A DNA stretch of 64,000 nucleotides, from NCBI GenBank assembly GCA_036924085.1, contig JAVGWX010000004.1, forward strand, positions 44,160,293 to 44,224,292, in the 5' to 3' direction. The notes under the pieces were generated by a model that saw only the letters and a program-made list of their open reading frames with translations, was not told the origin of the DNA and searched no databases. Position 1 is the stretch's first letter. Each line of letters begins with the position of its first letter. A program made the translations under genes and the position numbers. The stretch is from Ariolimax columbianus. Lineage: Eukaryota; Mollusca; Gastropoda; Stylommatophora; Arionidae. Positions 54,125 to 64,000 of the stretch are shown in pieces.

Positions 54125-55830
54125 GATAATAATAATGTTCGCTTATCCGTCTGAGGCCCGTTGCGTCGGTCCACCACATCCATGACCAACAACTGTGGCA
54201 TGTTCCCAGGCCTCGTCCATGGCGGAGGAGGAGGTTGCTACATGCTGGAGCCATACTGTTCGGGGACGGGCTCTTCTGCGGCTCTAGCCGGTCTGGGGAA
54301 CACTTTTGTCGCTGAGGAGCGACTTGTGCAGTATCTTGCGGGCTGGAGTTTCCTGTTACAGCCGTACAACATGACCAAACAAACAAACTCGGCGCTGGTC
54401 AAGGGTTTCTTGTTCCACCCGTACAACATGACCGAATAAACAAACTCGGCGCTGGTCAAGGGTTTCTTGTTCCAGCCGTACAATATGACCGAACAAACAA
54501 ACTCGGCGCTGGTCAAGGGTTTCTTGTTCCAGCCGTACAACATGAATAAACAAACAAACTCGGCGCTGGTCAAGTGCAAGTGTTTTTGAGGTTGGGTGGA
54601 GGCCTGTTTTAGCAGAGATTTCTTCGTTGCGGATGTAGTCATACCATCGGATGCCTAGGATACGCCGCTGGTTGCGCATGTAAAAGGCTTTCAGTCTCAA
54701 CATGTCATGTTTCAGCAATGTCCAGGTTTCGGTGCCGTAAAGCAGAACTGGGACCGCGCAGGACTGGTATATGCGGATATTTGTCCACAGGGAGATCTTA
54801 CCATTACCATACAAACGTCGGAGATCGTGCATAGCAAACGCAGCTGGTCCGATCCGCCTTGACAAATCGGGACCGCTGCGTCCATCCGATTACATAAAGT
54901 TACCTATAGATGAATTGGTTGGAGCCCACCGCTGTGTGACCTTGAGTTTCAATACCCTGGGGTGCTGTGTCGGAAATGAGGTTCTGAACTTTGATCTTGG
55001 CCCAGGATATTGACAGATCTAGGGAGGGTGTTTCAATGTTTAATATTTCCAGAGAGCTCTGCAGCACAGATCTGTCTGTGCCGAACAGGACAATGTCGTC
55101 CGCGTAAACGAGATCAGTGAAGATTGACTGATCAATAGTTACACCCCCCTGATGCGCGCTGAGGCAGTCAAAAAGCCAGTCAACTGTCCAACAGAATAGG
55201 TCGAGGGAAAGAACACATCCCTGTCTGACACCTGAAGTCGTGGGAAATCTGTCAGAGAGAGTGCCACCCAATTAATTTCTGGCGCCGGTTTTCTTGTGTA
55301 GATCCTTGGTCTGGTTCAACAGGTGGGCCTGGTCGCCTATTCCCTGAAATGCTTTCCATAAAGCGGGCCGTTCAACCGAGTCGAAGGCGGACTTCAGGTC
55401 CATGGATGCAGCGTACAAGGAGCGATTGAAGTCCCGTTGCAGTTCGGCGAGGAGGCACAGAGCAAGAATAGCGTCCGTTTTAGAACGACCCTGGGTGAAG
55501 CCAGACTGTTCTGGGCAACGATTTGTGCCCAAGAGAGGCTTGAGTCTAGCCAGTAGCACGTAGACAAGCACCGAGAGTATAGGCCTGTAATTACCGAAGT
55601 CTTTGTGACTCCATTTGCCTTTGTACAAAGAGACGACGATTCCATCGCGCCAGTCGGGCGGGACGTGCCCCATCCTCCTAACTTGCAGGAATAAATGATG
55701 GAGGGCAGAGCTGATCTAGTAGATGACGTGCTTCAACAGATGTGATCCGGGCCTGCCGTTCGTCCATCTTCGAGTTTCCGAATAGCAGCAAGGACTTCAG
55801 CTATAGTGAGGGGGGGGGGGGAAGAGGGGG
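54125..55830 (-). mobile_element. RTE-like LINE relic with in-frame repeat expansion
   Basis: From right to left on the minus strand: VPPDWRDGIVVSLYKGK, RCPEQSGFTQGRSKTDAILA, AASMDLKSAFDSVERPALWK, TTSGVRQGCVLSLDLFC, FTDLVYADDIVLFGTDRS (YADD box), LRRLYGNGKISLWTNIRIYQ, LLYGTETWTLLKHDMLRLKA, RRILGIRWYDYI. Then 19-residue units RRVCLFGHVVRLEQET plus LDQ follow about four times where other elements have one GHVVRM block. Breaks are few but present (near 55272 and 54900). Confidence 0.93.
54345..54575. repeat. 57-base tandem repeat inside the RTE-like C-terminal region
   Basis: About four units of caaactcggcgctggtcaag, then ggtttcttgttccagccgta, then caacatgaccgaacaaa, in frame with the RT on the minus strand. 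Confidence 0.95.
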
Positions 55831-56230
55831 GAGGGGATCGATGTTGGTTTCTGTATCTGGGAGAGGATCCGGAGAATCATACATATTGATGAACTCTATC
55901 CTTTTTTTTTCGTTCTGCTTCCCGCCAGGACGGAAGAGCCTGTTAGCCTGACAGGCTGGTCTGAGTTCATGAGATCTGAGACCAGCTTCGGCTTCGTCAG
56001 AAATTTCGTTGAGAAAGCGTTCATTGTCTGCCCTGGCCGCCGCGTGGAATTGACCATTCAGTCGTAAGCCGTCGTGGTTCGGCGTAGTCATTGTGAAGCT
56101 TGGTTGAGTTTTTCTGGAGTATGATGTCATACGAGGCATTGGAGAGCCATTGCAGACGCTTTTGGGGTCCTTGAGCCGGTGATTAGCTTGGCGGCATCGC
56201 ATGTGGTGTTCTTTATGACTGTCCATGCCT
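55831..56230 (-). mobile_element. Probable 5' continuation of the RTE-like relic
   Basis: An open minus frame with HMRCRQANHRLKDPKSVCNG, RLNGQFHAAARADNERFLNE, ISDEAEAGLRSHE and a Pro-rich end. This resembles the linker ahead of the RT, but I recognise no firm motif. Confidence 0.5.
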
Positions 56231-56239
56231 CTCGTTTGT

Positions 56240-56405
56240 GCGACAACATTGGCATAGACTACAACTATCTAACCAGTTTGTGCGACAACCTTGGCATCGA
56301 CTACAACTATCTAACCAGTTTGTGCGAGAACATTGGCATCGACCACAACTTTCTAACAAGTTTGTGCGACAACCTTGGTCATCGACTACAACTATCTAAC
56401 CAGTT
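56240..56405. repeat. 42-base minisatellite, array 1
   Basis: About four units of tgcgacaaccttggcatcga then ctacaactatctaaccagtt. Confidence 0.95.
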
Positions 56406-56414
56406 TGTCCGATA

Positions 56415-56805
56415 ACCATGACAACAACAACTGACTCACCAGTTTTTCCGATACCTTTGACTCTAACAACAACTGACTCACAACTTTCTCCGCTACCTTT
56501 GACTCCAACAACAACTGACTCACCAGTTTCTCTGCTACCTTTGACTCCAACAACAACTGACTCACCAGTTTCTCCGCTACCTTTGACTCCGACAACAACT
56601 GACTCACACGTGTTTCCGGTACCTTTGACTCCGACAACAACTGACTTACACGTGTATTCCACAACAACTGACTCACCAGTTTTGCCGATACATTTGACTC
56701 CGACAACAACTGACTCACTAGTTTTTCTGATATTTTTGACTCCGACAACAACGGACTCACCAGTTTTTCCGACATCCTTGGCTCCGACAACAACTATCCT
56801 ATACT
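56415..56805. repeat. 42-base minisatellite, array 2
   Basis: About nine units of acaacaactgactcaccagt, then ttctccgctacctttgactc, one of them shortened. The plus frame reads a Thr/Pro-rich 14-residue repeat and two minus frames are also open; this follows from the period and is not evidence of a gene. Confidence 0.95.
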
Positions 56806-57077
56806 CCTCATCATAGACAGAGCAGTCGCTCTCTGACCGCAATCTCTCCCGTCCACGCACTGTCCCACACCACATTGTCACAACGTCCGCTTGACCGTTG
56901 GAGCTCCCGGTACAAGGTATGTTGATTAGTTCTGCAATGGTTGAATGAAATGACGCTGCTCAAATTCTGAGAAAAGAAATAAAAACATGACATATATTTG
57001 AATTGAATAAGTGTCTGGAAAGTCAATTCTTAACACGTTTGAGTGTTTTCTGTCTGATTTTTCTGCCTGTTCATCAC

Positions 57078-57100
57078 ACTCTTTCTCTCTCTCTCTCTCA

Positions 57101-57140
<40 letters not shown>
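57078..57140. repeat. (CT)n microsatellite
   Basis: CT repeats with two short interruptions. Confidence 0.93.
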
Positions 57141-57141
<1 letters not shown>

Positions 57142-58485
57142 TGTCTTGCTCTCTAATCTAATATATCTTAAAATTTCCCAAAATGTTTGATAAATAAATG
57201 AAGAAGCCAGATTGCCGTCAAGTTTTGAGATCACTGTAAAAAAAATAAGACTTAAATAAATTCCGTTGAATTTTTAATGCCGTGAACGTCAAATTAATTA
57301 AATTGTGAGTTTCTCTCCCCATTCCTTCAATCCTACTCTCGAAATGTGCAATGTAATGATGACGTAAGCTGTGATCATACCTAAAACAAATCCAATTGAA
57401 TGCAATTAGGGACAAATTATGCGAGTAAAGACATTATCATTATAATCTAGAAATAAATATAAACGAATAATTCCGAACGACTAACACCGCACACAATTTA
57501 ACACTGGCAGACAATACCAATAAAATGCAATGCATTGGTAGGACACATCGGCTTAACGAATCGGTAACAAAATATGAAATGCCAAGTAGATACAATGGGG
57601 AGCTAAGTAAGGATGGGAGCTAATAGCTGATCCATTTTCTGTGAACAGCGAAAACAATAAAAAAATATAGAGAGATTCACAGTTGATATGTCCTGAATAT
57701 CAGTTGTTTGGCATAAACATAAAAAATTGCGATATATTGCTGATGCATTCGTAATAGCCAAAGTGTTGATATGGTACAGATAAACATGTATTTTAAAAAG
57801 TTATCAGTATAAATGGTAGGAGAAGAACCTGTTGGCATGGCAGATTTAGAAGAAGAAAAAGAACTACAGATAGAGGTGAGCTCAGAATTAATACGTAAAG
57901 TGAAAGTACGATAAAGGAAAGCACCGAGAAAACGAAGGAATAAACGTCCCAGATCTTCGAGAAACAGGAAGTTTATAAGCAGAAGAAAACTAAATGGAGT
58001 ATTAAAATGACAATCGATGTCATAATACGCATCAACTGATATGGATAGTTCTTTGAATTGATAACATATTTTATCATTTGGAAGTAAGAAAAATAGTTCT
58101 CTGATTTGATAAAACAGCGTTCAGAGCTTAAAGGAGAATACTCATTTAGAAAAGTACAAACATCTGCCTATGTAAAGGACTTCTCAATGCACTTATCTGG
58201 TCTGTGTCACTACATGATTCCTAGAAACATGCTAAAAAAAAGAGAGAAGAGACGTATTTGGAGGTTTTTCATATATGGTGCTATTGAAGGACGGAAAACA
58301 TCAGTTGAACATACTGAAAGTAGAATAACATGATGCTAGAGGCAGTGGATAAGAAAAGTAGATGTATGATGATAATAATAGTAATAAAAAGGCCACATAG
58401 CTACGTTTTCCAGTTCAAGACGTCCTTGCAGAAACACAGAAGGGACAAGAAAGACAGAGGATGACTAAAGAAAACATATATTAGA
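57141..58485. other. AT-rich stretch, nothing recognised
   Basis: Short open frames only, none with a known motif; no array visible. Confidence 0.5.
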
Positions 58486-58489
58486 CAGG

Positions 58490-59440
58490 TACACAGAGAT
58501 TTGTATGGATACAACTGCATAGCTGGCTAACCCTAACGACGAGGCCCTAAATGAAGTGTTGTTTGCTGATGATCAGGTTATCTTTTACCAAAATGGAGAC
58601 CACCTTCAACACAACCTGAACTTTCTCCATTTCGTTTGAAATGAATATGACAAAGACTATGTTGATATCGCGTGAACATTTACAGAGAAGTTTCCATATC
58701 AGTAACATTGGTTTCAAGCAAGTACAGGAGTTCAAATACCTAGGTAGCATGTTCACCGATGACGGGAGAGTGGACAGAGAGATTGAACATATAATTCTAA
58801 AGACGAGCAGTGTTCACTATCAAATTGCACCGCTTTTTAAACACCAAAGTCCTTATTTCAACTAAGAGGAGCCTGGAAAATGCACTATTCATTCCTACAT
58901 TGTGTTACCAATGTCAATCTTTGTCCTTACTAGAAACACATAAGAATAAGATCCAGAGTTGTGAAACGCGCTGAGTCAGAAGTGCTGCAGGAAAGACAGT
59001 CCGTGATCGAATCCTCAACACAACGCTGATCGCAGTTAGTGGGGACAAACCCGGTTAGTAACTACATTGACTCCCAACAAATCAAGTGGTTTGGTCATTA
59101 TGACCAGCCTGCATCAAGAGCATATCATATGCAGGTTTCCGGTCAACGAGCAAGGGGCAGACCTCAACGTCGGTGGATCGAGTGTGTCTCTGAGCCTCTC
59201 AGGAAGTTACACCTAACGACAGTACAATCCTCCACTTGGCGATAGCAAGAAATCTACGCACCTCACCTCTTTGCGACGCCGTACGGCAAAGACAGTTGGG
59301 CAAAAGAAGAGCTACACGGAGATGCGAAAGTATAATCTTACGCCTAACTCAGAAGGAAGTAGAATACCGACGGAGTTGGAGTGAGACATTTCAGAATCTT
59401 CAGAACTCGTCAGTATGTTGTGCCTGACCGGACTAATGCC
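58490..59440 (+). mobile_element. RTE-like family E relic (copy 2)
   Basis: FADDQVIFYQNGDHLQ-like reading near 58563, MTKTMLISREHLQRSFHISN, KQVQEFKYLGSMFTDDGRVD and REIEHIILKTSSVHYQIAPL at 58641-58830. Then come IKWFGHYDQPASRAYHMQVS and GQRARGRPQRRWIECVSEPL at 59085-59200. Stops separate the blocks. Confidence 0.88.
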
Positions 59441-59544
59441 GTAATTCCCCACATAAGTAAGGTTCTTAGATTTGATTATCAATAATAATATGCACAAGTA
59501 AGAAAGATAGTTCTTTGATTTGGTTATCAGTACTACAACTTAAC

Positions 59545-60150
59545 ATACTGTCATCCTGGTTTTCAATCAAGCACATTTTGTGCACTTTGCCAGGTAGCCA
59601 AATCTCGCATAAACTCATCTCTGTCTTTTGCCATTAAGTACCATGCCGGACCAAGTTCCTGTCGAAGGCCATCTCTCCATCTCATTGGTGGACGTCCGGG
59701 GCGACGATTATAGGTGTAGGGCCACAATGACGTCACTTTACGTGTCCATCTATTGTCCGGCATGCGTACAATGTGGCCTGCCTACCTGTACTTTCTTATC
59801 AACTCCGCATCTGCGACGTCATTGAAGCAGGTTTCACTCCTGATGGCGGTGTTGCGGATGGGGTCTCGTAGTGAAAGTGACAGTGTTCTACGCTCCATCG
59901 CTTGTTATGTAGCTTGAAGCGGCGCCATGTCACGTTTTCCTAGATTCCACACCTCGCAGCCATACACCATGACTGGAATGACCATGCATGTTGAAGGTGT
60001 GAGCTCTCGCTTTGTTGTTTTTTATCTTCTGAAATACTGTCTTGATGCGGTTGAAGTTGAACCACCCAAGCAGCTAACATTCTGGAGATCTCTTTTTGCA
60101 ATACATGGGAGTTCGTCATTTCTTGGCCCAAGTAGATGTACGAATTAATT
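59545..60150 (-). mobile_element. RTE-like C-terminal relic, another family
   Basis: The minus strand from 60140: LGQEMTNSHVLQKEISRMLA then AWVVQLQPHQDSISEDKKQQ, later MPDNRWTRKVTSLWPYTYNR, RPGRPPMRWRDGLRQELGPA and WYLMAKDRDEFMRDLATWQS. The order YLGxE, SEDKK, MPDNRWT, RGRPPxRWRD is that of a LINE connection and C-terminal region. Confidence 0.78.
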
Positions 60151-60765
60151 CGTACATCGACTTATCATACAAAAATAAAAAAAGATAGTTCTTAGAAACT
60201 ACTCAGTTGATTATATAATGAATAGCGACCACTAGAGTCTATACATGTGTTTTTATAGAAGAATATAAAGAACAACGTACAATTATAATACAAGTGTTCA
60301 GTAAGGTTTTAGTATGCAGAGTGCGAGCTACAGGTAACGATCATGAACATATACTCAAGTGTTTCCAGTCGTGCTTAGATCAGAGGAAAGAAGAACGCGC
60401 TATAACACCAACATGTTTTTGCTTGTTTGTAAACAACACAAAACAGACGATATTTGACATTTGACGGTTTGAAAAAGAGAGAATTAGAAATAAAGGCTGG
60501 CATTAGACAACAGACACGATCTGTTAAGATAATTAAAAAAACTATAGCTATCGGTATATTATAAAAATGTATTTCTTGTTTCTTGCATTTATTTCACTAC
60601 TTAAAGAGTGGGATGCAACCAATATAGAAGCTCCTTTGCATTTCGCAAATTCATTGACGGATTCTATAATAATGTTACTATCTTGTTTTTGTGAATTTAT
60701 CTTTGATGCTCACACAGTCAGACGAGTTCAGGAGAAATGCACACCGTTTTGAGTTTAGTATTGAA
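60151..60765. other. AT-rich stretch, nothing recognised
   Basis: One short open frame at 60567-60752 without recognisable content. Confidence 0.5.
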
Positions 60766-60769
60766 TCTG

Positions 60770-61202
60770 TCAATATTTCTCTACGCCTGTGAGACATTGA
60801 CAATTACAGCTGTCCTGCAGTGGAGATGAGATGTTTCCGAAGACTTCTAAACGTCACATACAAAGGCCGAGTTACAAATAAGGAAATACAAGAAAGAATT
60901 ACAACAGCAATAGGGCATTTTGAAGATCGTTTAGCAACAGTCAAAAAAGGGAAACTCACTTGGTATGGTCACATATCAAGATCAAACGGTCTCGCGAATA
61001 CATTCCTGTACAGAAGGGTGCATGGCGGACGGCGAAGAGGTCGTCCCCCCAAAAAAAGGTGGGAAAACAACATAAAATAATGGGCCGATCTCTGGCCAGA
61101 GCAGGCACTGGCAGCGGCCGCTGACAGATAGGGGTGGCATTGATCTGTGGGAGTCTTCGTGGGTGCCCCAACGACCTCACCGGTTACGGGATGACCTGAC
61201 CT
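60770..61202 (+). mobile_element. RTE-like family B, 3' end copy
   Basis: The open frame 60820-61080 gives MRCFRRLLNVTYKGRVTNKE, IQERITTAIGHFEDRLATVK, KGKLTWYGHISRSNGLANTF and GGRRRGRPPKKRWENNIK. It then reads shifted to the family end ttacgggatgacctgacct. Confidence 0.9.
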
Positions 61203-61204
61203 AT

Positions 61205-62200
61205 TTAATTTTTGAACAATCTACGTTCCTTAACTGGCCATACAGGGGCCATTTTTATAATACATTCCCATGAGAATATTCGGTTAGCCAAGTTTGCACA
61301 GTGGCGAAGTAGACAGTTTAGACATGTGTCTGTTCAGTCTGTTGGACTTTGTTCTAAGGTGAAGAGTGATGATGTGTCTTTGCCGGTTAAGGTTGTGATA
61401 GTCGTTTAGTTGGTTCTGTTCTATTCTGACAGCCCCAATAGCTCTCTTTTTCTCACTTTGTGAGTTCAATGTCTTCTTGTTCACAATCTCCTCTTGTTTT
61501 TTGGAGACCTATCTGCCTTCTCATTCTCTGGTAGCTACAATGGGATGGTAGCCACTGAAGTGTGTTTGTTTTATGACAGCTACCTTGCTTAGCTCATTCT
61601 TGAGGTGTGGGAGTTTACCTTCCTTGAAAGCTTGCAGTACAGATTGTGCATCTGGGGATCAAGATGCTGAGCAGCGCATGAGCTACAGTGGTCAGCGACC
61701 CGTAGCTGACTGCTAGCGTCAGGGCCAGCGAACCATGGCTGCCAAGACCCTTCTACACTTCAACGCGATGATCCTTGATAACAGGCTGCAGCAGGGCAGA
61801 CTGGCTAAGGAGAAGGGATCGAAGAGGGAATGCTAACTCGGTACTCAAAAATGCTTGCTGAAGTCGGATGTGGTGGACCGAAAGGTGCAAATATCGCAAT
61901 CAAGCTGCAAACTACGACACAACGCATTCCGTTCTCTGGACTACATTCTGCTACTTAAGCCCTTTCAGGGTTTGGTAGCGGGAGATTGAGAACAAACGAA
62001 GCCAAGCCAAGCCAAGATAGTACATCTGTGATGATGACTAGATTATTACAGTCAGAATTGGTGTTATAAAATATATTCACAGCTTGTTGAAGTGCTTGAA
62101 CCTCAGTTGTTTAGTTGGCAGCATTTACCAATGAGAATACTCCATGTCTATAAAAGGTTTTCTGGATATGAAACAAAGATACCAGCATTTTTTATGTTTT
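61205..62200 (-). mobile_element. RNase H LINE relic split by a SINE
   Basis: The minus strand at 61560-61490 keeps a damaged SH-x-IxGNEKAD-like end. The C-terminal region follows toward 61330 (RQRHIITLHLRTKSNRLNRH). Beyond the SINE (61655-62014), 62020-62160 matches the start of the RNase H region (tgcttgaacctcagttg). Frames are broken. Confidence 0.65.
61655..62014 (+). mobile_element. SINE family A (copy 3) with imperfect 14-base duplication
   Basis: agattgtgcatctg at 61641-61654 and agatagtacatctg at 62015-62028 bound the 360-base element (12 of 14 agree). The body matches 19073-19425 throughout, but the tail is gccaagccaagccaa instead of GAA repeats. Confidence 0.93.
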
Positions 62201-62427
62201 ACAGTATTTGTCGCTTGTCAAATTATGATTTAGTTATCAAGATGACCTTATATGTATAATAACCAAATCGCATTGATCAATAGGCATGTACAGAAGCAAT
62301 TCACTTTTAGCTTTATCATTCCACCAGGTATCGTGTTTATGATATCACATTTACTTTTATTAATTTTGCCTTAATTTTTTATGTATTTCCCGTAGAGATA
62401 TTCTTTCTTGGTTCACGAAACATGGCT

Positions 62428-62429
<2 letters not shown>

Positions 62430-62466
<37 letters not shown>

Positions 62467-62522
62467 ACATACTTTTTCTCACACACACACACACACACAC
62501 AAACACACGCACACACACACAT
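62430..62522. repeat. (CA)n microsatellite, two blocks
   Basis: Two CA blocks separated by gtacatactttttct. Confidence 0.95.
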
Positions 62523-63048
62523 GCATTCACATCCAACACATGCTCATTCCAGTAAGAAACACAGTAAGTGATGTGTTGTCTCGCGTCATCAGCTCAGCAC
62601 TCGATTCGCTAAGCCGGTATTCGATGCAAAAATTCACTAAACACTATGTGTGGGGATGTAGTGGGGGAAGACATCTTGTAGTAGTGAGATATAAATGGTT
62701 TACGAAGAAGTAAAATGCGATCTACAGATGCATCTACTGAATATCGTGACACATCAAACGTTAGAGACGTCACTGGAATGTGTCTTTGGTCTGTTTGGGG
62801 TGACGGTATTTGTCCTCGTCGAATAACCGTAATCAACTCAGAAAAGTGTCAGGTAGACGATTTTTTTTAAAACTGGAGAGGACAAGACCAAGACACGAAG
62901 CAGGTCTCTTGTTGCGAAAGAAAAGCGCTCAATCGCTAGGCCCTTTGTGCGCTTATAACAGTTGTGGAAAATAATGATCAAGGTAGCCCCGTAGAGTCTT
63001 CATTATTATCTATGTCTGTGAGTGCATGTAAGGTACGCAAGGGGCATT
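62523..63048. other. Nothing recognised
   Basis: No gene visible; gcaggtctcttgttgcgaaa near 62900 might be a degraded tRNA-like piece. Confidence 0.4.
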
Positions 63049-64000
63049 CTTCTTCTTCTTCTTCGTACGCTGTCAGACGTCAACTTCAATTTGTTCGAAG
63101 AAAACAGCTGTCATCATGAGGCTGTCGTCGACACTGCCATAGACCTTGTCTGGTGTTGGCACTGGTGATGGCCACGTGTGCTTTCTCTGGTCCTCGTGTG
63201 TCGGGCAATTTTGCAGCAGATGTTCAGCGGTAATTTTCCCTGTACCACAGGTGAATTCGTCAGTGCCACTTATCTTCAGTTTATTTAATAGGTGGTACCT
63301 CAATCTGTTGTGGCTTGTGTGGAGTATGACGACCACAACCTGCTCTCTTCTGTTCAACTGGTAATAGGCATCATTTTTTTGTGTAGCCAGTATGTTCTGT
63401 TTCCCATTTGGCCATGTATCTGGCCCTAATAAACCTTTAGGACTCTTCATAGGTCACACTTGAATCTGGTTGTGGTAGTCTTGCACCTTCTATTGCCAGT
63501 CTGTCTGCCTCCTCGTTGCCTTGGATGTTACAGTGGGATGGAACCCACTGTACCACTACTCTTTTTGGTGCGGACTGCTGGCATAGTTGACAGAGTACTG
63601 CTCTTAAATCATTAAGTTCAGTATTTTTCTGGCTTTTTAGTGCTATAACCACGGACAGATAATCTGTAAACAGGACTATCTGGCTTTCATTGCTTTCGCC
63701 TGTCAGCATTGCTTTTACTGCAGCATTCAGTGCCTCTGCCTCCGCTCTGAAATTGCTTGAGGATTTTCCAGTTGCCACTGACAGTGTTATTTTTCTACCA
63801 TTTGTTAGGCTCAAGAATACCCCTGCCCCTCCATTCTGAGTTGTGTTTGTTACAGAACTGTCGGTGTATGGATGGGTCTAGTCCATGCTTGGATAGTTTT
63901 CCGCTATGTACCTCAGGGTTATGTCTCCTCTTTCTTTTTCAGTCTGGCTGTTCTTGTTTCCAATTCCTGGTATATTTTCTACCACCTCCGGAATGATATG
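63049..64000 (-). mobile_element. RNase H LINE, RNase H domain and C-terminus, runs off the window
   Basis: The minus strand from about 63870 reads YTDSSVTNTTQNGGAGVFL (first RNase H Asp), SNFRAEAEALNAAVKAM (Glu), IVLFTDYLSVVIALKSQKN (Asp) and VVQWVPSHCNIQGNEEADRL (last acidic residue), so all four acidic positions are present. A second frame follows with KNDAYYQLNRREQVVVVILH, NKLKISGTDEFTCGTGKI and LLQNCPTHEDQR. The 3' end is a GAA tail (ttcttcttcttcttc on the plus strand, from 63049). The RT lies outside the window. Confidence 0.93.

Noticed and set aside
56418..56816. Thr/Pro-rich repeat protein resembling a mucin
   Set aside because: A 42-base minisatellite leaves three frames open on both strands; nothing beyond periodicity supports a gene.
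60567..60752. Small open frame with a hydrophobic start, possible secreted peptide
   Set aside because: Short, in AT-rich DNA, without homology I recognise or supporting signals.

Overview
This window looks like AT-rich nuclear DNA of an invertebrate animal. The evidence is GT-AG spliced genes, many broken non-LTR retrotransposons, tRNA-derived SINEs, mariner and hAT-like relics, and many micro- and minisatellites. The mix (RTE-like, CR1-like and RNase H-bearing LINEs, with modular SINEs) would suit a lophotrochozoan such as a mollusc, but the species is inference only. Nothing prokaryotic (operons, CRISPR, phage) is visible.

Two host genes can be recognised and one more is probable. (1) An archaemetzincin metalloprotease gene on the + strand, four exons from 2912 to 16039, joining in frame to 443 residues with the complete zinc motif HELCHLFGLEHC and the four-cysteine site. 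(2) The 3' part of an atypical Ras-superfamily GTPase gene on the - strand, with exons at 37393-37315, 28997-28823 and 27080-26773 whose phases match. Its G3 motif is missing and its G4 motif reads HKND; the P-loop exon was not found. (3) A probable small - strand gene at 17480-17017 with a 185-base intron and no family I recognise. It lies tail-to-tail with the archaemetzincin gene. A well-bordered + exon at 20141-20347 may belong to another gene.

Layout. 0-2.3 kb: RTE and RNase H LINE relics. 2.9-16 kb: archaemetzincin gene, its introns filled by CR1-like, RTE-like and RNase H LINE relics and SINEs. 16-25.7 kb: small gene, hAT-like and mariner relics, RTE fragments, minisatellites. 26.8-37.4 kb: Ras-like gene, whose large introns hold two minisatellites that flank one exon, a mariner sitting inside a (TA)n tract, and a long decayed RTE-like element. 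38-64 kb: almost wholly repeats, including a nearly open CR1-like element at 45.6-47.9 kb inserted in a tandem array, an RTE-like relic with an in-frame 57-base tandem expansion, and an RNase H LINE running off the right end.

The main signal beyond the genes is the layering of repeats. Several insertions have readable target-site duplications. A core of about 50 bases is shared by SINEs with different heads and tails (eight places). One motif (ggtcaggtgaaacatactga) occurs in dispersed repeats and has been amplified separately into three tandem arrays of different period. All coordinates for decayed elements are approximate and come from reading translations by eye.
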